In this document: one piece after another, positions 9,481 to 18,316 of the stretch
Position numbering within the stretch: the stretch's first letter is position 1
Layout: each line of letters opens with the position of its first letter
Assembly (NCBI RefSeq): GCF_900129885.1
Contig: NZ_FQXE01000003.1
Coordinates: 496,001-560,000 of the forward strand
Direction: 5' to 3'
Length of the DNA: 64,000 nucleotides
DNA from: Pollutimonas bauzanensis
Lineage (GTDB): Bacteria; Pseudomonadota; Gammaproteobacteria; Burkholderiales; Burkholderiaceae_B
Notes under the pieces: model-generated
Seen by the model: the letters and a program-made list of their open reading frames with translations, nothing else
Databases searched by the model: none
Told to the model about the DNA's origin: nothing
Made by a program: the position numbers and the translations under genes

Positions 9481-10265
9481 ATACCAGTCAGATTCTGTCC
9501 GGCCGGCATGCGCTGGTGACCGGGGGCTCGCGCGGAATAGGCTTTGCGGTCGCCCAGCGCCTGCTTGGCATGGGCGCGCGCGTGACGCTGCTGGGCCGCG
9601 GCGCCGATGCCCTGGAACAGGCGGTGGACCAGCTTGCCGGCGGCGGCGAGGCCGCTTTCGCGAGCGGCGATATCTCCAGGCAGGACGATGTCCGCGGCGC
9701 CTTCGCGCAAGCCAGGGCGTGTTTCGGCCCGGTCGACATCCTGGTGAACAATGCCGGGCAGGCGGCGAGCGAGCGCTTCGACCGGCTGGAGGAAGCCGCC
9801 TGGCAGCAGATGATCGCGGTCAACCTGACCGGCACGTTTCATTGCATGCAGGCCGCCCTGCCCGATATGCTTGAACGCCGCTGGGGCCGCATCGTCAACG
9901 TGGCGAGCACGGCGGGCCTGGTCGGCTATGCCTATGTCAGCGCCTATTGCGCGGCCAAGCACGGGGTGATAGGCCTGACCCGGGCGCTGGCGCTGGAAAC
10001 CGCCAGGAAGGGGATCACAGTGAATGCCGTGTGCCCGGGCTATACGGAAACCGGCATCGCGCGGGAAGCCGTCGCCAATATCACACAAAAAACCGGCATG
10101 TCCGCCGCGCAGGCCGAGGCCAAGCTGGCCGAGCGCAATCCCCAGGGCCGCCTGATCCAGCCCGGCGAAGTCGCCGACGCGGTGGCATGGCTGTGCCTGC
10201 CGGGCGCCGCGGCCATCAGCGGCCAGGCGATTCCGGTCGACGGCGGCGAAGTCATGGCGGGCTAG
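9477..10265 (+). CDS. SDR-family oxidoreductase (3-hydroxyacyl-CoA dehydrogenase-like)
   Basis: Short-chain dehydrogenase of 262 residues. The nucleotide-binding TGGSRGIG is at 15-22, NNAG at 91-94, catalytic Ser144, and Tyr157-x-x-x-Lys161 in AYCAAKHG. The C-terminal PVDGG motif is also present. The start overlaps the stop of the upstream flavoenzyme (ATGA), showing translational coupling. In this cluster it probably performs the alcohol dehydrogenation step of the beta-oxidation-like sequence that follows ring reduction. Substrate specificity cannot be read from the sequence. Confidence 0.9.
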   Translation: MNTSQILSGRHALVTGGSRGIGFAVAQRLLGMGARVTLLGRGADALEQAVDQLAGGGEAAFASGDISRQDDVRGAFAQARACFGPVDILVNNAGQAASERFDRLEEAAWQQMIAVNLTGTFHCMQAALPDMLERRWGRIVNVASTAGLVGYAYVSAYCAAKHGVIGLTRALALETARKGITVNAVCPGYTETGIAREAVANITQKTGMSAAQAEAKLAERNPQGRLIQPGEVADAVAWLCLPGAAAISGQAIPVDGGEVMAG

Positions 10266-10286
10266 GCCGCCACAAGGAGAACACCA

Positions 10287-11138
10287 ATGGAAGAAGTGCT
10301 ACATACCATGGCGCGCCACAAGCGCCCCTATGCGGACTACCAGGCCAGCAATTTCCTGTGGGAGGCGCCGGGCGATGGCAAGGTGGCAACCCTTGTCCTG
10401 AACCGGCCGCAGCGCAAGAATCCGCTGACTTTCGATTCTTATGCCGAGCTGCGCGACCTGTTCCGCGGCCTGGTGTACGCCACGGACGTCAAGGCGGTGG
10501 TCGTGGCTGGCGCGGGCGGGAACTTCTGCTCGGGCGGCGACGTGCATGAAATCATCGGGCCGCTGACCCGCATGACGATGCCCGAGCTATTGGATTTCAC
10601 CCGCATGACCGGCGATCTGGTCAAGGCCATGCGCGCCTGCCCCCAGCCTGTCGTGGCGGCGGTCGACGGCATTTGCGCGGGCGCCGGCGCCATGATCGCC
10701 CTGGCCTCCGATATGCGCATAGGCACGCCGCAGGCCCGCACGGCTTTTCTGTTCACGCGGGTCGGCCTGGCCGGCGCCGATATGGGCGCCTGCACCTTGC
10801 TGCCGCGCATGATAGGCCAGGGGCGGGCCTCGGAGTTGCTGTATACGGGCCGCGCCATGACGGCGGACGAAGGGCTGGGCTGGGGCTTCTTCAATAGCCT
10901 GCAGCCTTCGGATGCGGTGCTGCAAGCCGCGCAAAGACTGGCCCGGCAACTGGCCGACGGCCCCACTTTCGCGCATGGGGTCACCAAGAAATTGCTGCAC
11001 CAGGAATGGAATATGGGTGTCGACGAGGCGATCGAAGCCGAAGCCCAGGCGCAAGCGGTCTGCATGCAGACCCGCGACTTCCGCCGCGCCTACGATGCCT
11101 TCGTGGCCAAGCAGAACCCCGTTTTCGAAGGGGATTGA
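10287..11138 (+). CDS. Enoyl-CoA hydratase/isomerase family protein
   Basis: Crotonase-fold protein of 283 residues. The oxyanion-hole segments are [13 protein letters not shown] (about 74-86) and [20 protein letters not shown] (about 126-145). It has a long N-terminal part starting [20 protein letters not shown] 10287 is preferred because AAGGAG lies eight bases upstream; Met at 10308 is an alternative. It sits between the SDR and the CoA ligase with a 21-bp gap. It probably hydrates or opens the non-aromatic CoA intermediate produced by the monooxygenase/reductase. It resembles hydratases from Azoarcus-type anthranilate clusters by context rather than by any diagnostic residue. Confidence 0.88.
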   Translation: MEEVLHTMARHKRPYADYQASNFLWEAPGDGKVATLVLNRPQRKNPLTFDSYAELRDLFRGLVYATDVKAVVVAGAGGNFCSGGDVHEIIGPLTRMTMPELLDFTRMTGDLVKAMRACPQPVVAAVDGICAGAGAMIALASDMRIGTPQARTAFLFTRVGLAGADMGACTLLPRMIGQGRASELLYTGRAMTADEGLGWGFFNSLQPSDAVLQAAQRLARQLADGPTFAHGVTKKLLHQEWNMGVDEAIEAEAQAQAVCMQTRDFRRAYDAFVAKQNPVFEGD

Positions 11139-11201
11139 ATGGCCCCTGCAAGCATGCAGCGATGTCAGCCGCCAAGCGCCGCAACGAGACAGGAAACGAC
11201 A

Positions 11202-12866
11202 ATGGAAAAATCCGCCCATATCGATACATTCGCGCGCGATCATCTTCCGCCGCTGGAACAGTGGCCGGAGCTGCTGCTGCAGGGCAATCCCGATGTCGCC
11301 TATCCCGCGCGCCTGAATTGCGCGGCCGCCCTGGTGGACGACCGCGTCAGCCAGGGCCTGGGCGAGCGGATCGCCCTGCACTGGCGCGACGCCTCGGGCA
11401 AGCGCAGCATGAGCTATCGCGAGCTGCTGGGGCTGGTCAACCGGATAGCCCATGTGCTGGTGCAGGACATGGGCCTGCTGCCCGGCAACAGGGTGCTGCT
11501 GCGCGGGCCCAATAATGTCATGATGGCGGCCTCGTGGCTGGCCGCCGTCAAGGCCGGCCTGGTGACCGTGCCCACCATGCCCTTGCTGCGCGCCTTCGAG
11601 CTCAAGCAGATTATCGACAAGGCCAGGATACAGGCCGTCCTGTGCGACCGGCGGCTTGCCCTGGAGATCGAGCATTGCCTGGATGCCGGGCATGCCAGCT
11701 TTTGTCCGGACCTCGCGAAAGTGCGCTATTTCCATGACGATGGCCCCGCAAGCGTCGATACCCTGGCGGCCGCCAAGCCCGACGATTTCCCGGCCTGCGA
11801 CACGGCGATCGACGACGTGTGCCTCATCGCCTTTACCAGCGGCACCACCGGCAAGCCCAAGGGCTGCATGCATTTCCACCGCGATGTGCTGGCCATGTGC
11901 GACACGTTTTCGCGCCACACCCTGAAGATGACAGCCGGCGACATCGTCTGCGGCACCCCGCCCCTGGCGTTCACCTTCGGCCTGGGCGGCTTGCTGTGCT
12001 TTCCCTTGCGGGTGGGGGCCGCCGCGGTGCTCGCCGAAAAGCTGACGCCCGACGAACTGCTGGCGACCATACAGGATTTCGGCGCGACCATGAGCTTCAC
12101 CGCGCCGACTTTCTATCGCCAGATGGCGGGCCTGGCCGGCAAGTACGATCTTTCCTCGCTCAGGAGTTCGGTGTCGGCCGGCGAAGCCTTGCCCGATGCC
12201 ACGCGGCAATTGTGGAAAAAGTCCACCGCCATCGAAATGACGGACGGCATAGGCGGCACGGAAATGATACATGTATATGTATCCAGCTCCGGCGACCAGG
12301 TGCGCCGCGGCGCCATCGGCAAGGCCGTTCCGGGATATGTGGCGCGGGTGGTGGATGAGAATTTCCAGCCGGTCGCCGCGGGCGTGGCGGGCCGCCTGGC
12401 GGTCAAGGGCCCGACGGGATGCCGCTATCTCGACGACGAGCGCCAGCTGATGTTCGTGCAGCAGGGCTGGAATCTTCCCGGCGATACCTTCGTCATGGAC
12501 GAGGACGGGTATTTGTATTATCAGGCGCGCAATGACGACATGATAGTTTCGGCCGGCTACAACATCGCGGGCCCCGAAGTGGAGGGCGCTTTGCTGTTGC
12601 ACGAAGCCGTGGCCGAATGCGGCGTGGTCGGGCAGCCCGACGCCGAGCGCGGCTGCATCGTCAAGGCGTTTGTCGTGCTCAAGCCGGGATACGCCGCCGA
12701 TGCCGCCATGGCCAGGACCTTGCAGGAACACGTCAAGGCGGCCATCGCGCCCTATAAATATCCGCGCGCCGTCGAATTCACCGACGACCTGCCGCGCACC
12801 GAAACCGGAAAACTACAGCGCTTCGTATTGCGCGAAAAAGCAAGTGAACAGGGGAAATGGGAATGA
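11202..12866 (+). CDS. Benzoate/2-aminobenzoate-CoA ligase family protein
   Basis: Adenylate-forming ligase of 554 residues that activates an aromatic acid with ATP and CoA, the entry step of the pathway. The phosphate-binding loop FTSGTTGKPKG is at ~211-221. The core motif YLYYQARNDDMIVSAGYNI and the adenylation lysine in TETGKLQRF near the C-terminus are both intact. The start ATG 11202 has AGGAAACG upstream; an in-frame ATG at 11139 immediately after the previous stop was rejected because its 21 extra residues are not family-like. Ligases of this group take benzoate, 2-aminobenzoate or related acids; neighbouring genes favour 2-aminobenzoate. Confidence 0.9.
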   Translation: MEKSAHIDTFARDHLPPLEQWPELLLQGNPDVAYPARLNCAAALVDDRVSQGLGERIALHWRDASGKRSMSYRELLGLVNRIAHVLVQDMGLLPGNRVLLRGPNNVMMAASWLAAVKAGLVTVPTMPLLRAFELKQIIDKARIQAVLCDRRLALEIEHCLDAGHASFCPDLAKVRYFHDDGPASVDTLAAAKPDDFPACDTAIDDVCLIAFTSGTTGKPKGCMHFHRDVLAMCDTFSRHTLKMTAGDIVCGTPPLAFTFGLGGLLCFPLRVGAAAVLAEKLTPDELLATIQDFGATMSFTAPTFYRQMAGLAGKYDLSSLRSSVSAGEALPDATRQLWKKSTAIEMTDGIGGTEMIHVYVSSSGDQVRRGAIGKAVPGYVARVVDENFQPVAAGVAGRLAVKGPTGCRYLDDERQLMFVQQGWNLPGDTFVMDEDGYLYYQARNDDMIVSAGYNIAGPEVEGALLLHEAVAECGVVGQPDAERGCIVKAFVVLKPGYAADAAMARTLQEHVKAAIAPYKYPRAVEFTDDLPRTETGKLQRFVLREKASEQGKWE

Positions 12867-13324
12867 TTACATTGCAGCCGCCGACATGGTTGGAGCCGCG
12901 CGGTTATGCGAACGGCATCATGACGGAAATGGCCGTGGGCAGCCGGCTGGTGTTCGTGGGCGGGCAGGTGGGCTGGAACGGGCAGCAGCAGTTCGAGACC
13001 GACGACTTCGCCGAGCAGGTGGGACAGGCGCTGCGCAATATCGTGGCGATACTCAAGGAAGGCGGCGCCGGCCCCGAACACATCACGCGGATGACCTGGT
13101 ATGTATGCGACAAGAAGGAGTATGTCGCGGCCTTGCGCGATGTGGGGCAGCATTACCGGGAAATCATGGGGCGCCATTTCCCGGCGATGACGGCCGTGGA
13201 AGTGGCCGACCTGGTCGAGGACCGCGCGCGCGTGGAGATCGAGGTCACGGCCGTGGTGCCCGCGGCGGCGCCGGGGAGCGGGGGCATACTTCCCGGCCCG
13301 GATCAGCCCGCGCGGCGGGCGTAA
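12857..13324 (+). CDS. RidA family protein
   Basis: A 155-residue member of the YjgF/YER057c/UK114 family. Classic RidA hydrolyses reactive enamine/imine intermediates to ketones and ammonia. Visible family features are GGQVGWNG (about 32-39), a long helix IVAILKEGGAGPEHITRM and the C-terminal arginine/glutamate strand VEDRARVEIEVTAVV. The start overlaps the ligase stop; ATG 12863 is equally possible. Anthranilate-type clusters in Azoarcus also include such a gene, and an enamine-hydrolysing step makes sense because ring reduction of an aminobenzoyl-CoA gives an enamine/imine. That role is inferred. The tail after residue ~138 is an unconserved Gly/Pro-rich extension. Confidence 0.88.
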   Translation: MGMITLQPPTWLEPRGYANGIMTEMAVGSRLVFVGGQVGWNGQQQFETDDFAEQVGQALRNIVAILKEGGAGPEHITRMTWYVCDKKEYVAALRDVGQHYREIMGRHFPAMTAVEVADLVEDRARVEIEVTAVVPAAAPGSGGILPGPDQPARRA

Positions 13325-13337
13325 TCCGGCGCCGGCG

Positions 13338-14615
13338 CTACAGCTTGGCGAACACTTCCTCGGCGATGTCCAGGGTGGTCTGGACCACGCCGTCGTCGTG
13401 GGCCGACGAAATGAAGCCGGCTTCGAAGGCCGAGGGCGCGAAATACACGCCTTTGATCAGCATGCCGTGGAAGAATCTCTTGAACATTTCGGTGTCGCAG
13501 TCCGACACTTCGCTGAAAGTGGTCGGCACGGTTTCCCGGAAATAGAGGCCGAACATGCCGCCCACGTGATCGGCGCACATGGCGACGCCGGCCGCTTTGG
13601 CGCGTTCGGCCAGGCCGTCGGCGAGTTTTTTGGATTGCGCGGACAGGCGCTCGTAGAAGCCGGGCTCGGCCAGCAATTTGAGCGTGGCCAGTCCGGCGGC
13701 CACGGCCACCGGGTTGCCCGAAAGCGTACCCGCCTGGTACACATTGCCTATGGGGGCGATATGCTCCATGATGTCGGCGCGGCCGCCGAAGGCGCCGACC
13801 GGCATGCCGCCGCCGATGACTTTGGCCAAGGTGGTGATGTCCGGCGTGACGCCTGTCAGGCCCTGCACGCCTTGCGGCCCGGCGCGAAAGCCGGTCATGA
13901 CTTCATCGAAAATGAGCAGGGCGCCATATTGGGTGCACAGGGAGCGCAGGCCCTCGAGAAAGCCAGGCAGGGGCTTGATGAGATTCATGTTGCCGGCGAT
14001 GGGCTCGACGATGATACAGGCGATTTCAGGGCCGTACTGCTTGAAGGCCTCTTCGACGGCGTCGAGCCTGTTGTAGTCGAGCACGAGGGTGTGCCTGATG
14101 AATTCGGGGGGGACGCCTGCGGAGGTGGGGTTGCCGAAGGTGAGCATGCCCGAGCCGGCCTTGACGAGCAGGCTGTCGGCGTGGCCGTGATAGCAGCCTT
14201 CGAACTTGATGATCTTCGACCTGCCGGTGACGCCGCGGGCCAGGCGGATGGCGGTCATGGTGGCTTCGGTGCCTGAACTGACCAGCCTGACTTTTTCGAT
14301 GGAGGGCAGGCGCGCGGCTATGGCTTCGGCGATTTCGATTTCGGCTTCGGTGGGGGCGCCAAACGACAGGCCGTCGACAGCGGCTTCCTGGACGGCGCGC
14401 ACGACCTCGGGATGGGCATGGCCGAGTATGGCCGGGCCCCAGGATCCGACGTAGTCGATGTATCGGACGTCGTCGGCGTCCCACATATAAGGCCCTTGGG
14501 CACGCGTGATAAATCGCGGCGATCCGCCGACCGAGCGAAATGCCCTGACGGGCGAGTTGACGCCGCCGGGTATGGTTTGGCAGGCGCGGTCGAATAGTGC
14601 TGTGTTGCGAGACAT
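13338..14615 (-). CDS. hemL: Glutamate-1-semialdehyde 2,1-aminomutase
   Basis: PLP enzyme of the C5 haem pathway converting glutamate-1-semialdehyde to 5-aminolevulinate. The 425-residue product has NSPVRAF near 20, the PLP-phosphate segment SSGTEATM at 113-120, EGCYHGHAD at 139-147, DEVMTGFR at 237-244 and the Schiff-base Lys265 in [15 protein letters not shown]. The start at 14615 ([11 protein letters not shown]) is the family start; an upstream ATG at 14687 would add 24 unrelated residues. It lies convergent with the RidA gene and 79 bp downstream of thiE. Confidence 0.97.
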   Translation of the reverse strand: MSRNTALFDRACQTIPGGVNSPVRAFRSVGGSPRFITRAQGPYMWDADDVRYIDYVGSWGPAILGHAHPEVVRAVQEAAVDGLSFGAPTEAEIEIAEAIAARLPSIEKVRLVSSGTEATMTAIRLARGVTGRSKIIKFEGCYHGHADSLLVKAGSGMLTFGNPTSAGVPPEFIRHTLVLDYNRLDAVEEAFKQYGPEIACIIVEPIAGNMNLIKPLPGFLEGLRSLCTQYGALLIFDEVMTGFRAGPQGVQGLTGVTPDITTLAKVIGGGMPVGAFGGRADIMEHIAPIGNVYQAGTLSGNPVAVAAGLATLKLLAEPGFYERLSAQSKKLADGLAERAKAAGVAMCADHVGGMFGLYFRETVPTTFSEVSDCDTEMFKRFFHGMLIKGVYFAPSAFEAGFISSAHDDGVVQTTLDIAEEVFAKL

Positions 14616-14693
14616 GGCGTTCAGACTCAATGCAGGAGTAATGGGAGGTTCAGGCCGATAGCATAACAGGGGGGCCGGGAAACCCATCCCGCA

Positions 14694-15344
14694 TCAGCGG
14701 AACAGCGCCGCGAACCTTGCCGCCGCATCCTGGATATCGTCGCTTTCGAACAGCCCGCTGATCACGGCAATGCTGTCGGCGCCGGCGTGCACGACCGGCC
14801 CCGCATTGTCCGCGGTAATCCCGCCTATCGCCACCACCGCCGCCCGCGGCCGCGTGCGGCTGCTCTCCACCAGCATCCGGCCCTGCTCGACATCCTCCAG
14901 CGTCGCCCGGACCGCGCCGGGCTTGACGCTCGACGGGTACATCGCCCCGAAAGCAACATAATCCACGTCCGCCTTGAGCGCCTGCGCCGCCAGGCCCGGC
15001 TGGTTATAGCAGGAGCAGCCGATAATCTTGTCCGAGCCCAGCGCCAGGCGCGCCTGCGCCACGCTGCCGTCCTCCCGCCCCAGATGCACGCCATCGGCAT
15101 CCACCAGCGCGGCCAGCCGCCAATCGTCGTTCACGATAAACAGCAGCCCCAGCTTGCGGCAGCGTTCAGCCACCCGGCGCACCTGCGCCAGGCCCGCTTC
15201 CGCCGTGGCCGTCTTGCGGCGCCACTGCAGCGCCACCATGCCGCCGCTAGCCGCGGCGCTGATCGCTTCCAGCAGCCTGTCGGTGTCGTCCCATTCGGGC
15301 GTAACTCCGTACAGCCCCTTGGGGAATCGTAAAGAAGTGTTCAT
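14694..15344 (-). CDS. thiE: Thiamine-phosphate synthase
   Basis: Joins HMP pyrophosphate and thiazole phosphate to give thiamine phosphate. The 216-residue TIM barrel has the expected series VALQWRRKT (pyrophosphate/HMP site), FIVNDDWRLA, GVHLGREDG, IIGCSCYN and VAIGGITADNAG. The usual GLYGVTP start is present. The start codon overlaps the stop of the thiD-like gene by 4 bp, so the two are translated together. One departure from textbook ThiE is QWRRK where many have QYRxK. Confidence 0.94.
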   Translation of the reverse strand: MNTSLRFPKGLYGVTPEWDDTDRLLEAISAAASGGMVALQWRRKTATAEAGLAQVRRVAERCRKLGLLFIVNDDWRLAALVDADGVHLGREDGSVAQARLALGSDKIIGCSCYNQPGLAAQALKADVDYVAFGAMYPSSVKPGAVRATLEDVEQGRMLVESSRTRPRAAVVAIGGITADNAGPVVHAGADSIAVISGLFESDDIQDAAARFAALFR

Positions 15345-16141
15345 GGTGTGGACCGGTTGATCAAGCGATGACCCATGCCCGGCTGAAACGAGCGCGAGCC
15401 CAGTGTTGCCAAAAGCGACAGCGCGGTCTCGACAGCCTGCTGGACGCCCAGCCCGCGCGCCAATTGCGCCGTGATGGCACAGGCCAGCGGGCCGTCCGCG
15501 TCATTCAGGCGTGAGGGCGGCGCTTGCCACGCCCAGTTGGCGGTTTGATTGTCCTGCCCCTGCAGCAGGTAGCTGCCGTGGCCGGGGCGCAATGGCGCTC
15601 CGCTGGTCAGCACCCACTTGGCTCCATACTGCAGCAGCGCCTGGGCCGGCGTGCCGGCGTCCGCGCCGGTGAACACACCCTGCGACTGCCATTGTTCCAG
15701 AAGGTGGTGATCCGCCACCACAATGTCGGTTTGCGGCAACAGTAATTCGAAGAGAGCCAATTGCACGTCTTCGGTATCGATGTCGGCGATCAGCGACTCG
15801 TCGGGCAGGCGTCCAAGGTGCAGCACCAGCGGGACATGAGTGTAATCGGCCGCGATCTGGGCGAGCACGCTTACCGATTCCGTTGTATAAAGTGGGCCGA
15901 CCTTGATGGCCTGGACAGTCATGTCTTCCAGCAGACAGCGGGCCTGGTCGTCGATCAGCTCGGGCGCGATCGGCTGGACGTCTTCCGTGCTGGCAGTGTC
16001 TTGCACCAGAATAGCGGTCAATGTGCTCAGCGCGTGGCAGCCCATCGCCGCACAGGTAACCGCATCGGCAGGCAGGCTACTCGATCCGCTAGGGTCGAAA
16101 GGGCCGAAAATAAGCACTAGTGGTGGGATTGATGCTTGCAC
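15341..16141 (-). CDS. thiD: ThiD-like hydroxymethylpyrimidine (phosphate) kinase, divergent active site
   Basis: By fold and position (coupled to thiE) this is a 266-residue HMP/HMP-P kinase homologue. Several family signatures are altered, however. The N-terminal substrate loop reads FGPFDPSGSSSLPADAVT instead of a GTDPSGGAGIQAD type. The C-terminal anion-hole motif normally HGTGC reads DADGPLACA. The usual MKGGH lysine region reads LTSGAPL. Length is normal and no frameshift is seen. It may therefore be a weak kinase or a pyrimidine-binding partner of ThiE; calling it an active kinase is uncertain. Divergent from the rubredoxin gene. Confidence 0.75.
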   Translation of the reverse strand: MQASIPPLVLIFGPFDPSGSSSLPADAVTCAAMGCHALSTLTAILVQDTASTEDVQPIAPELIDDQARCLLEDMTVQAIKVGPLYTTESVSVLAQIAADYTHVPLVLHLGRLPDESLIADIDTEDVQLALFELLLPQTDIVVADHHLLEQWQSQGVFTGADAGTPAQALLQYGAKWVLTSGAPLRPGHGSYLLQGQDNQTANWAWQAPPSRLNDADGPLACAITAQLARGLGVQQAVETALSLLATLGSRSFQPGMGHRLINRSTP

Positions 16142-16284
16142 AGCGTCGATAATCGCATAAGGTTCGCAGCGCCTCTGGCTAATATCCGGGGTGCCGCTAT
16201 TGGGTTTAGTAACATTAGCCCCATTCTAATAGAAGCATTCGGACTTCGCGGGTTTTGAATGAAATTTTCAGTGAGTAATAAAAT

Positions 16285-16449
16285 ATGCGTACATGGATGT
16301 GTTTGATTTGCGGTTGGATCTATGATGAAGAGGCCGGCCTTCCCGAAGAAGGCATTGCGCCGGGCACGCTATGGGAAGATGTCCCTCCTAACTGGGTCTG
16401 CCCGGAATGCGGGGCGCGCAAGGAAGATTTCGAACTGATCGAGGTTTAG
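16285..16449 (+). CDS. Rubredoxin
   Basis: A 54-residue electron-transfer protein holding one iron by four cysteines: MCLICGWIYDEEAG near the N-terminus and WVCPECGARKEDFEL near the C-terminus (Cys6, Cys9, Cys39, Cys42). This is the full rubredoxin length. A start at ATG 16285 gives the family's MRTWMCLICG beginning. It heads a rightward set with yqgE and ruvX, 42 bp upstream of yqgE. The usual partner reductase is not in the window. Confidence 0.95.
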   Translation: MRTWMCLICGWIYDEEAGLPEEGIAPGTLWEDVPPNWVCPECGARKEDFELIEV

Positions 16450-16491
16450 CCTATTGAGCAGTGTTTGCACTTTGACCCAGGAGGGCGAGTC

Positions 16492-17085
16492 ATGGTTTCA
16501 ACAGTCAATCGGACCGACGCGGCATCCAGCGCCGACTTGTCCCAGCAGCTTTTGGTGGCCATGCCGGGCAAGGTCTCCGGCAACTTGGCCAATACCGTCA
16601 TTTACGTATGTGAACATACCGAGCATGGCGCCTTGGGGCTGGTCATCAACAGGCCTACCGATATCACCGTGGGCGACCTCCTCAAGCGCATCGATCTGGA
16701 CTTGTCGCTCGAAATCGGGCCCGTGCAGAACGCCCCGGTGTTTTTCGGCGGTCCGGTGCAGACCGACCGCGGCTTCGTGCTGCACGCGCCGGCGGGTGGC
16801 TACAGTTCCAGCATCCAGTTGGGCGACGTGGCATTGACCACCTCGCGCGACGTGCTGCAGGACGTCGCGCACGGCCGCGGCCCGGCCATGCTGCTGATCA
16901 CGCTGGGTTACGCCGGCTGGGGCGCGGGCCAGCTGGAAAGCGAGATGTCGCAGAACGCCTGGCTCAATGTGGCGGCCAACACCGATATCCTGTTCAACAC
17001 GCCTTCCGAGAACCGCTACGAGGCCGCCCTGGCCCAATTGGGAATTGATCCGCTCATGTTGGCGGGCGACGCGGGCCATGCCTGA
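16492..17085 (+). CDS. YqgE/AlgH family protein
   Basis: A 197-residue member of the DUF179 (YqgE/AlgH) family; biochemical role unknown. Recognisable segments are LLVAMPGKVSGNLANTVIYVCEH, HGALGLVINRP, VFFGGPVQTDRGFVLH and GYAGWGAGQLESEM with NAWL following. A start at ATG 16492 is fixed by a strong AGGAGGG Shine-Dalgarno; earlier starts are TTG codons without one. The stop lies 8 bp inside ruvX, the classic yqgE-ruvX coupling. Confidence 0.93.
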   Translation: MVSTVNRTDAASSADLSQQLLVAMPGKVSGNLANTVIYVCEHTEHGALGLVINRPTDITVGDLLKRIDLDLSLEIGPVQNAPVFFGGPVQTDRGFVLHAPAGGYSSSIQLGDVALTTSRDVLQDVAHGRGPAMLLITLGYAGWGAGQLESEMSQNAWLNVAANTDILFNTPSENRYEAALAQLGIDPLMLAGDAGHA

Positions 17086-17482
17086 AGAAACCCTGTTGGC
17101 CTTCGACTACGGCACGAAGAAGATCGGCGTCGCCATAGGCAATACGCTCACGCGGCTGGCGCGTCCGCTCGAAATCCTGACGCCGGTGACGCGCGAACAG
17201 CGTTTCGCGGCCATAGCGCGGCTGCTGGACGACTGGCAGCCCGACCGGGTCGTGGTAGGGCTGCCGCTGACCGCCAGCGGCGGCGTCCAGTACGCCACCT
17301 TGCGCTGCCGCCGCTTTGCCAATCAGCTGCACGGCCGTTTCGGGCTGTTGGTGGAACTCGTCGACGAGCGCGGTTCCAGCGTGGAAGCCCAGGAATTGCT
17401 GGGCTCGAACGCCCCCGACGACGCCGTGGCCGCCGCCGTAGTCCTGCAGCGCTATCTCGATGCGCTCGATCCGCCGCTGTAA
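17078..17482 (+). CDS. ruvX: Holliday junction resolvase-like protein RuvX (YqgF)
   Basis: RNase H-fold nuclease, 134 residues, required for 16S rRNA 5'-end maturation in E. coli and originally proposed as a resolvase. The first acidic residue is Asp10 in LAFDYGTKKIGVAIGN; VVGLPL, LVDERGSSVEAQ and the final DDAVAAAVVLQRYLD carry the remaining active-site residues. The start at 17078 overlaps yqgE by 8 bp. In many betaproteobacteria pyrR/pyrB/pyrC follow; here a PlsC-type gene follows directly. Confidence 0.94.
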   Translation: MPEETLLAFDYGTKKIGVAIGNTLTRLARPLEILTPVTREQRFAAIARLLDDWQPDRVVVGLPLTASGGVQYATLRCRRFANQLHGRFGLLVELVDERGSSVEAQELLGSNAPDDAVAAAVVLQRYLDALDPPL

Positions 17483-17512
17483 GCGCCCGCCAAATCCCAT
17501 CAAGAGAATAAT

Positions 17513-18274
17513 TTGAGCGCTGTATTGTTTTTGTCGCGGGCCGTCTTTGTTGCCCTCTGGATCCTGCTGGGTCTGCTGCTGGTTTCGGTGTTCTTTCCTT
17601 TTCTTGCCCTGCCGGGCCGCAGCGCCGTGAATTATCGCTGGTCCCGCGCCCTGCTGTTCCTGTGCGGCGTGAAGGTGACGGTCCGCGGCGAGCCCAGGCT
17701 GCGAGGCCCCGCCCTATGGGTGTCCAACCACGTTTCCTGGCTCGATATCTTCGTGCTCAACAGCGTCAGGCCGGCGTCTTTCATCGCCAAGAGCGAGATA
17801 CGCTATTGGCCTGTCCTGGGCTGGCTGGTGGCCGGCTCCGGCACCGTGTTCATTGAACGCGGCCATCGCCATGCGGTGCGCCGGGTCGGCCACGAGATGA
17901 AAGCGCGTTTCGCGCAGGGCGAAGTCGTCGGCCTGTTTCCCGAGGGCACGACCTCGCCGGGCCTGGATGTCGCCCCTTTCCATTCCAGCCTGTTCGACGC
18001 GGCGATCCGCGCGCATGTCGATATTCAGCCCGTGGCCCTGCTTTTTTTCCATCGCGGCCGGCGCAGCGATTACATCGCTTTCGTGGGCAAGCAGAATCTG
18101 CTGCAGAATCTCTGGCGCCTGCTGGGCGCCACAGGGGTGGCCGTGGAACTTGAATTCCTGCCGGCCATGGCCAGCGCGCAATGCGAGGAGCAGGGCCGCA
18201 GCAAGGTCGCCGCTCACGCCCATCACCTGATACGCCAGGCGGTCGCGCGCCGGCATGGCGTAAGGCCTTCTTAG
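17513..18274 (+). CDS. 1-acyl-sn-glycerol-3-phosphate acyltransferase (PlsC family)
   Basis: Membrane-bound acyltransferase of 253 residues that acylates lysophosphatidate or a related lysolipid. One N-terminal hydrophobic segment (about residues 5-34) precedes the catalytic HX4D box in SNHVSWLDIF (His73, Asp78) and FPEGTT at 142-147. The start is a TTG at 17513 preceded by AAGAG; no nearby ATG gives a better N-terminus. It follows ruvX by 30 bp and converges on apaH. The acyl acceptor (phosphatidic acid synthesis or ornithine-lipid type) cannot be told apart from the sequence. Confidence 0.88.
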   Translation: MSAVLFLSRAVFVALWILLGLLLVSVFFPFLALPGRSAVNYRWSRALLFLCGVKVTVRGEPRLRGPALWVSNHVSWLDIFVLNSVRPASFIAKSEIRYWPVLGWLVAGSGTVFIERGHRHAVRRVGHEMKARFAQGEVVGLFPEGTTSPGLDVAPFHSSLFDAAIRAHVDIQPVALLFFHRGRRSDYIAFVGKQNLLQNLWRLLGATGVAVELEFLPAMASAQCEEQGRSKVAAHAHHLIRQAVARRHGVRPS

Positions 18275-18316
18275 AAGCCTGCGGCTGGCCTGCGCCGCCA
18301 TCTGTTCAGGGCGCGC

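Noticed and set aside
10587-12731. 714-codon minus-strand open frame
   Set aside because: Antisense to the hydratase and CoA ligase, both of which have intact motifs; composition is typical of a GC-rich shadow frame.
16142-16284. TPP riboswitch upstream of the thiD-like gene
   Set aside because: The thi-box conserved segments (CTGAGA and the ACCTGA...GGATAATGCC region) were not found in this gap on either strand.
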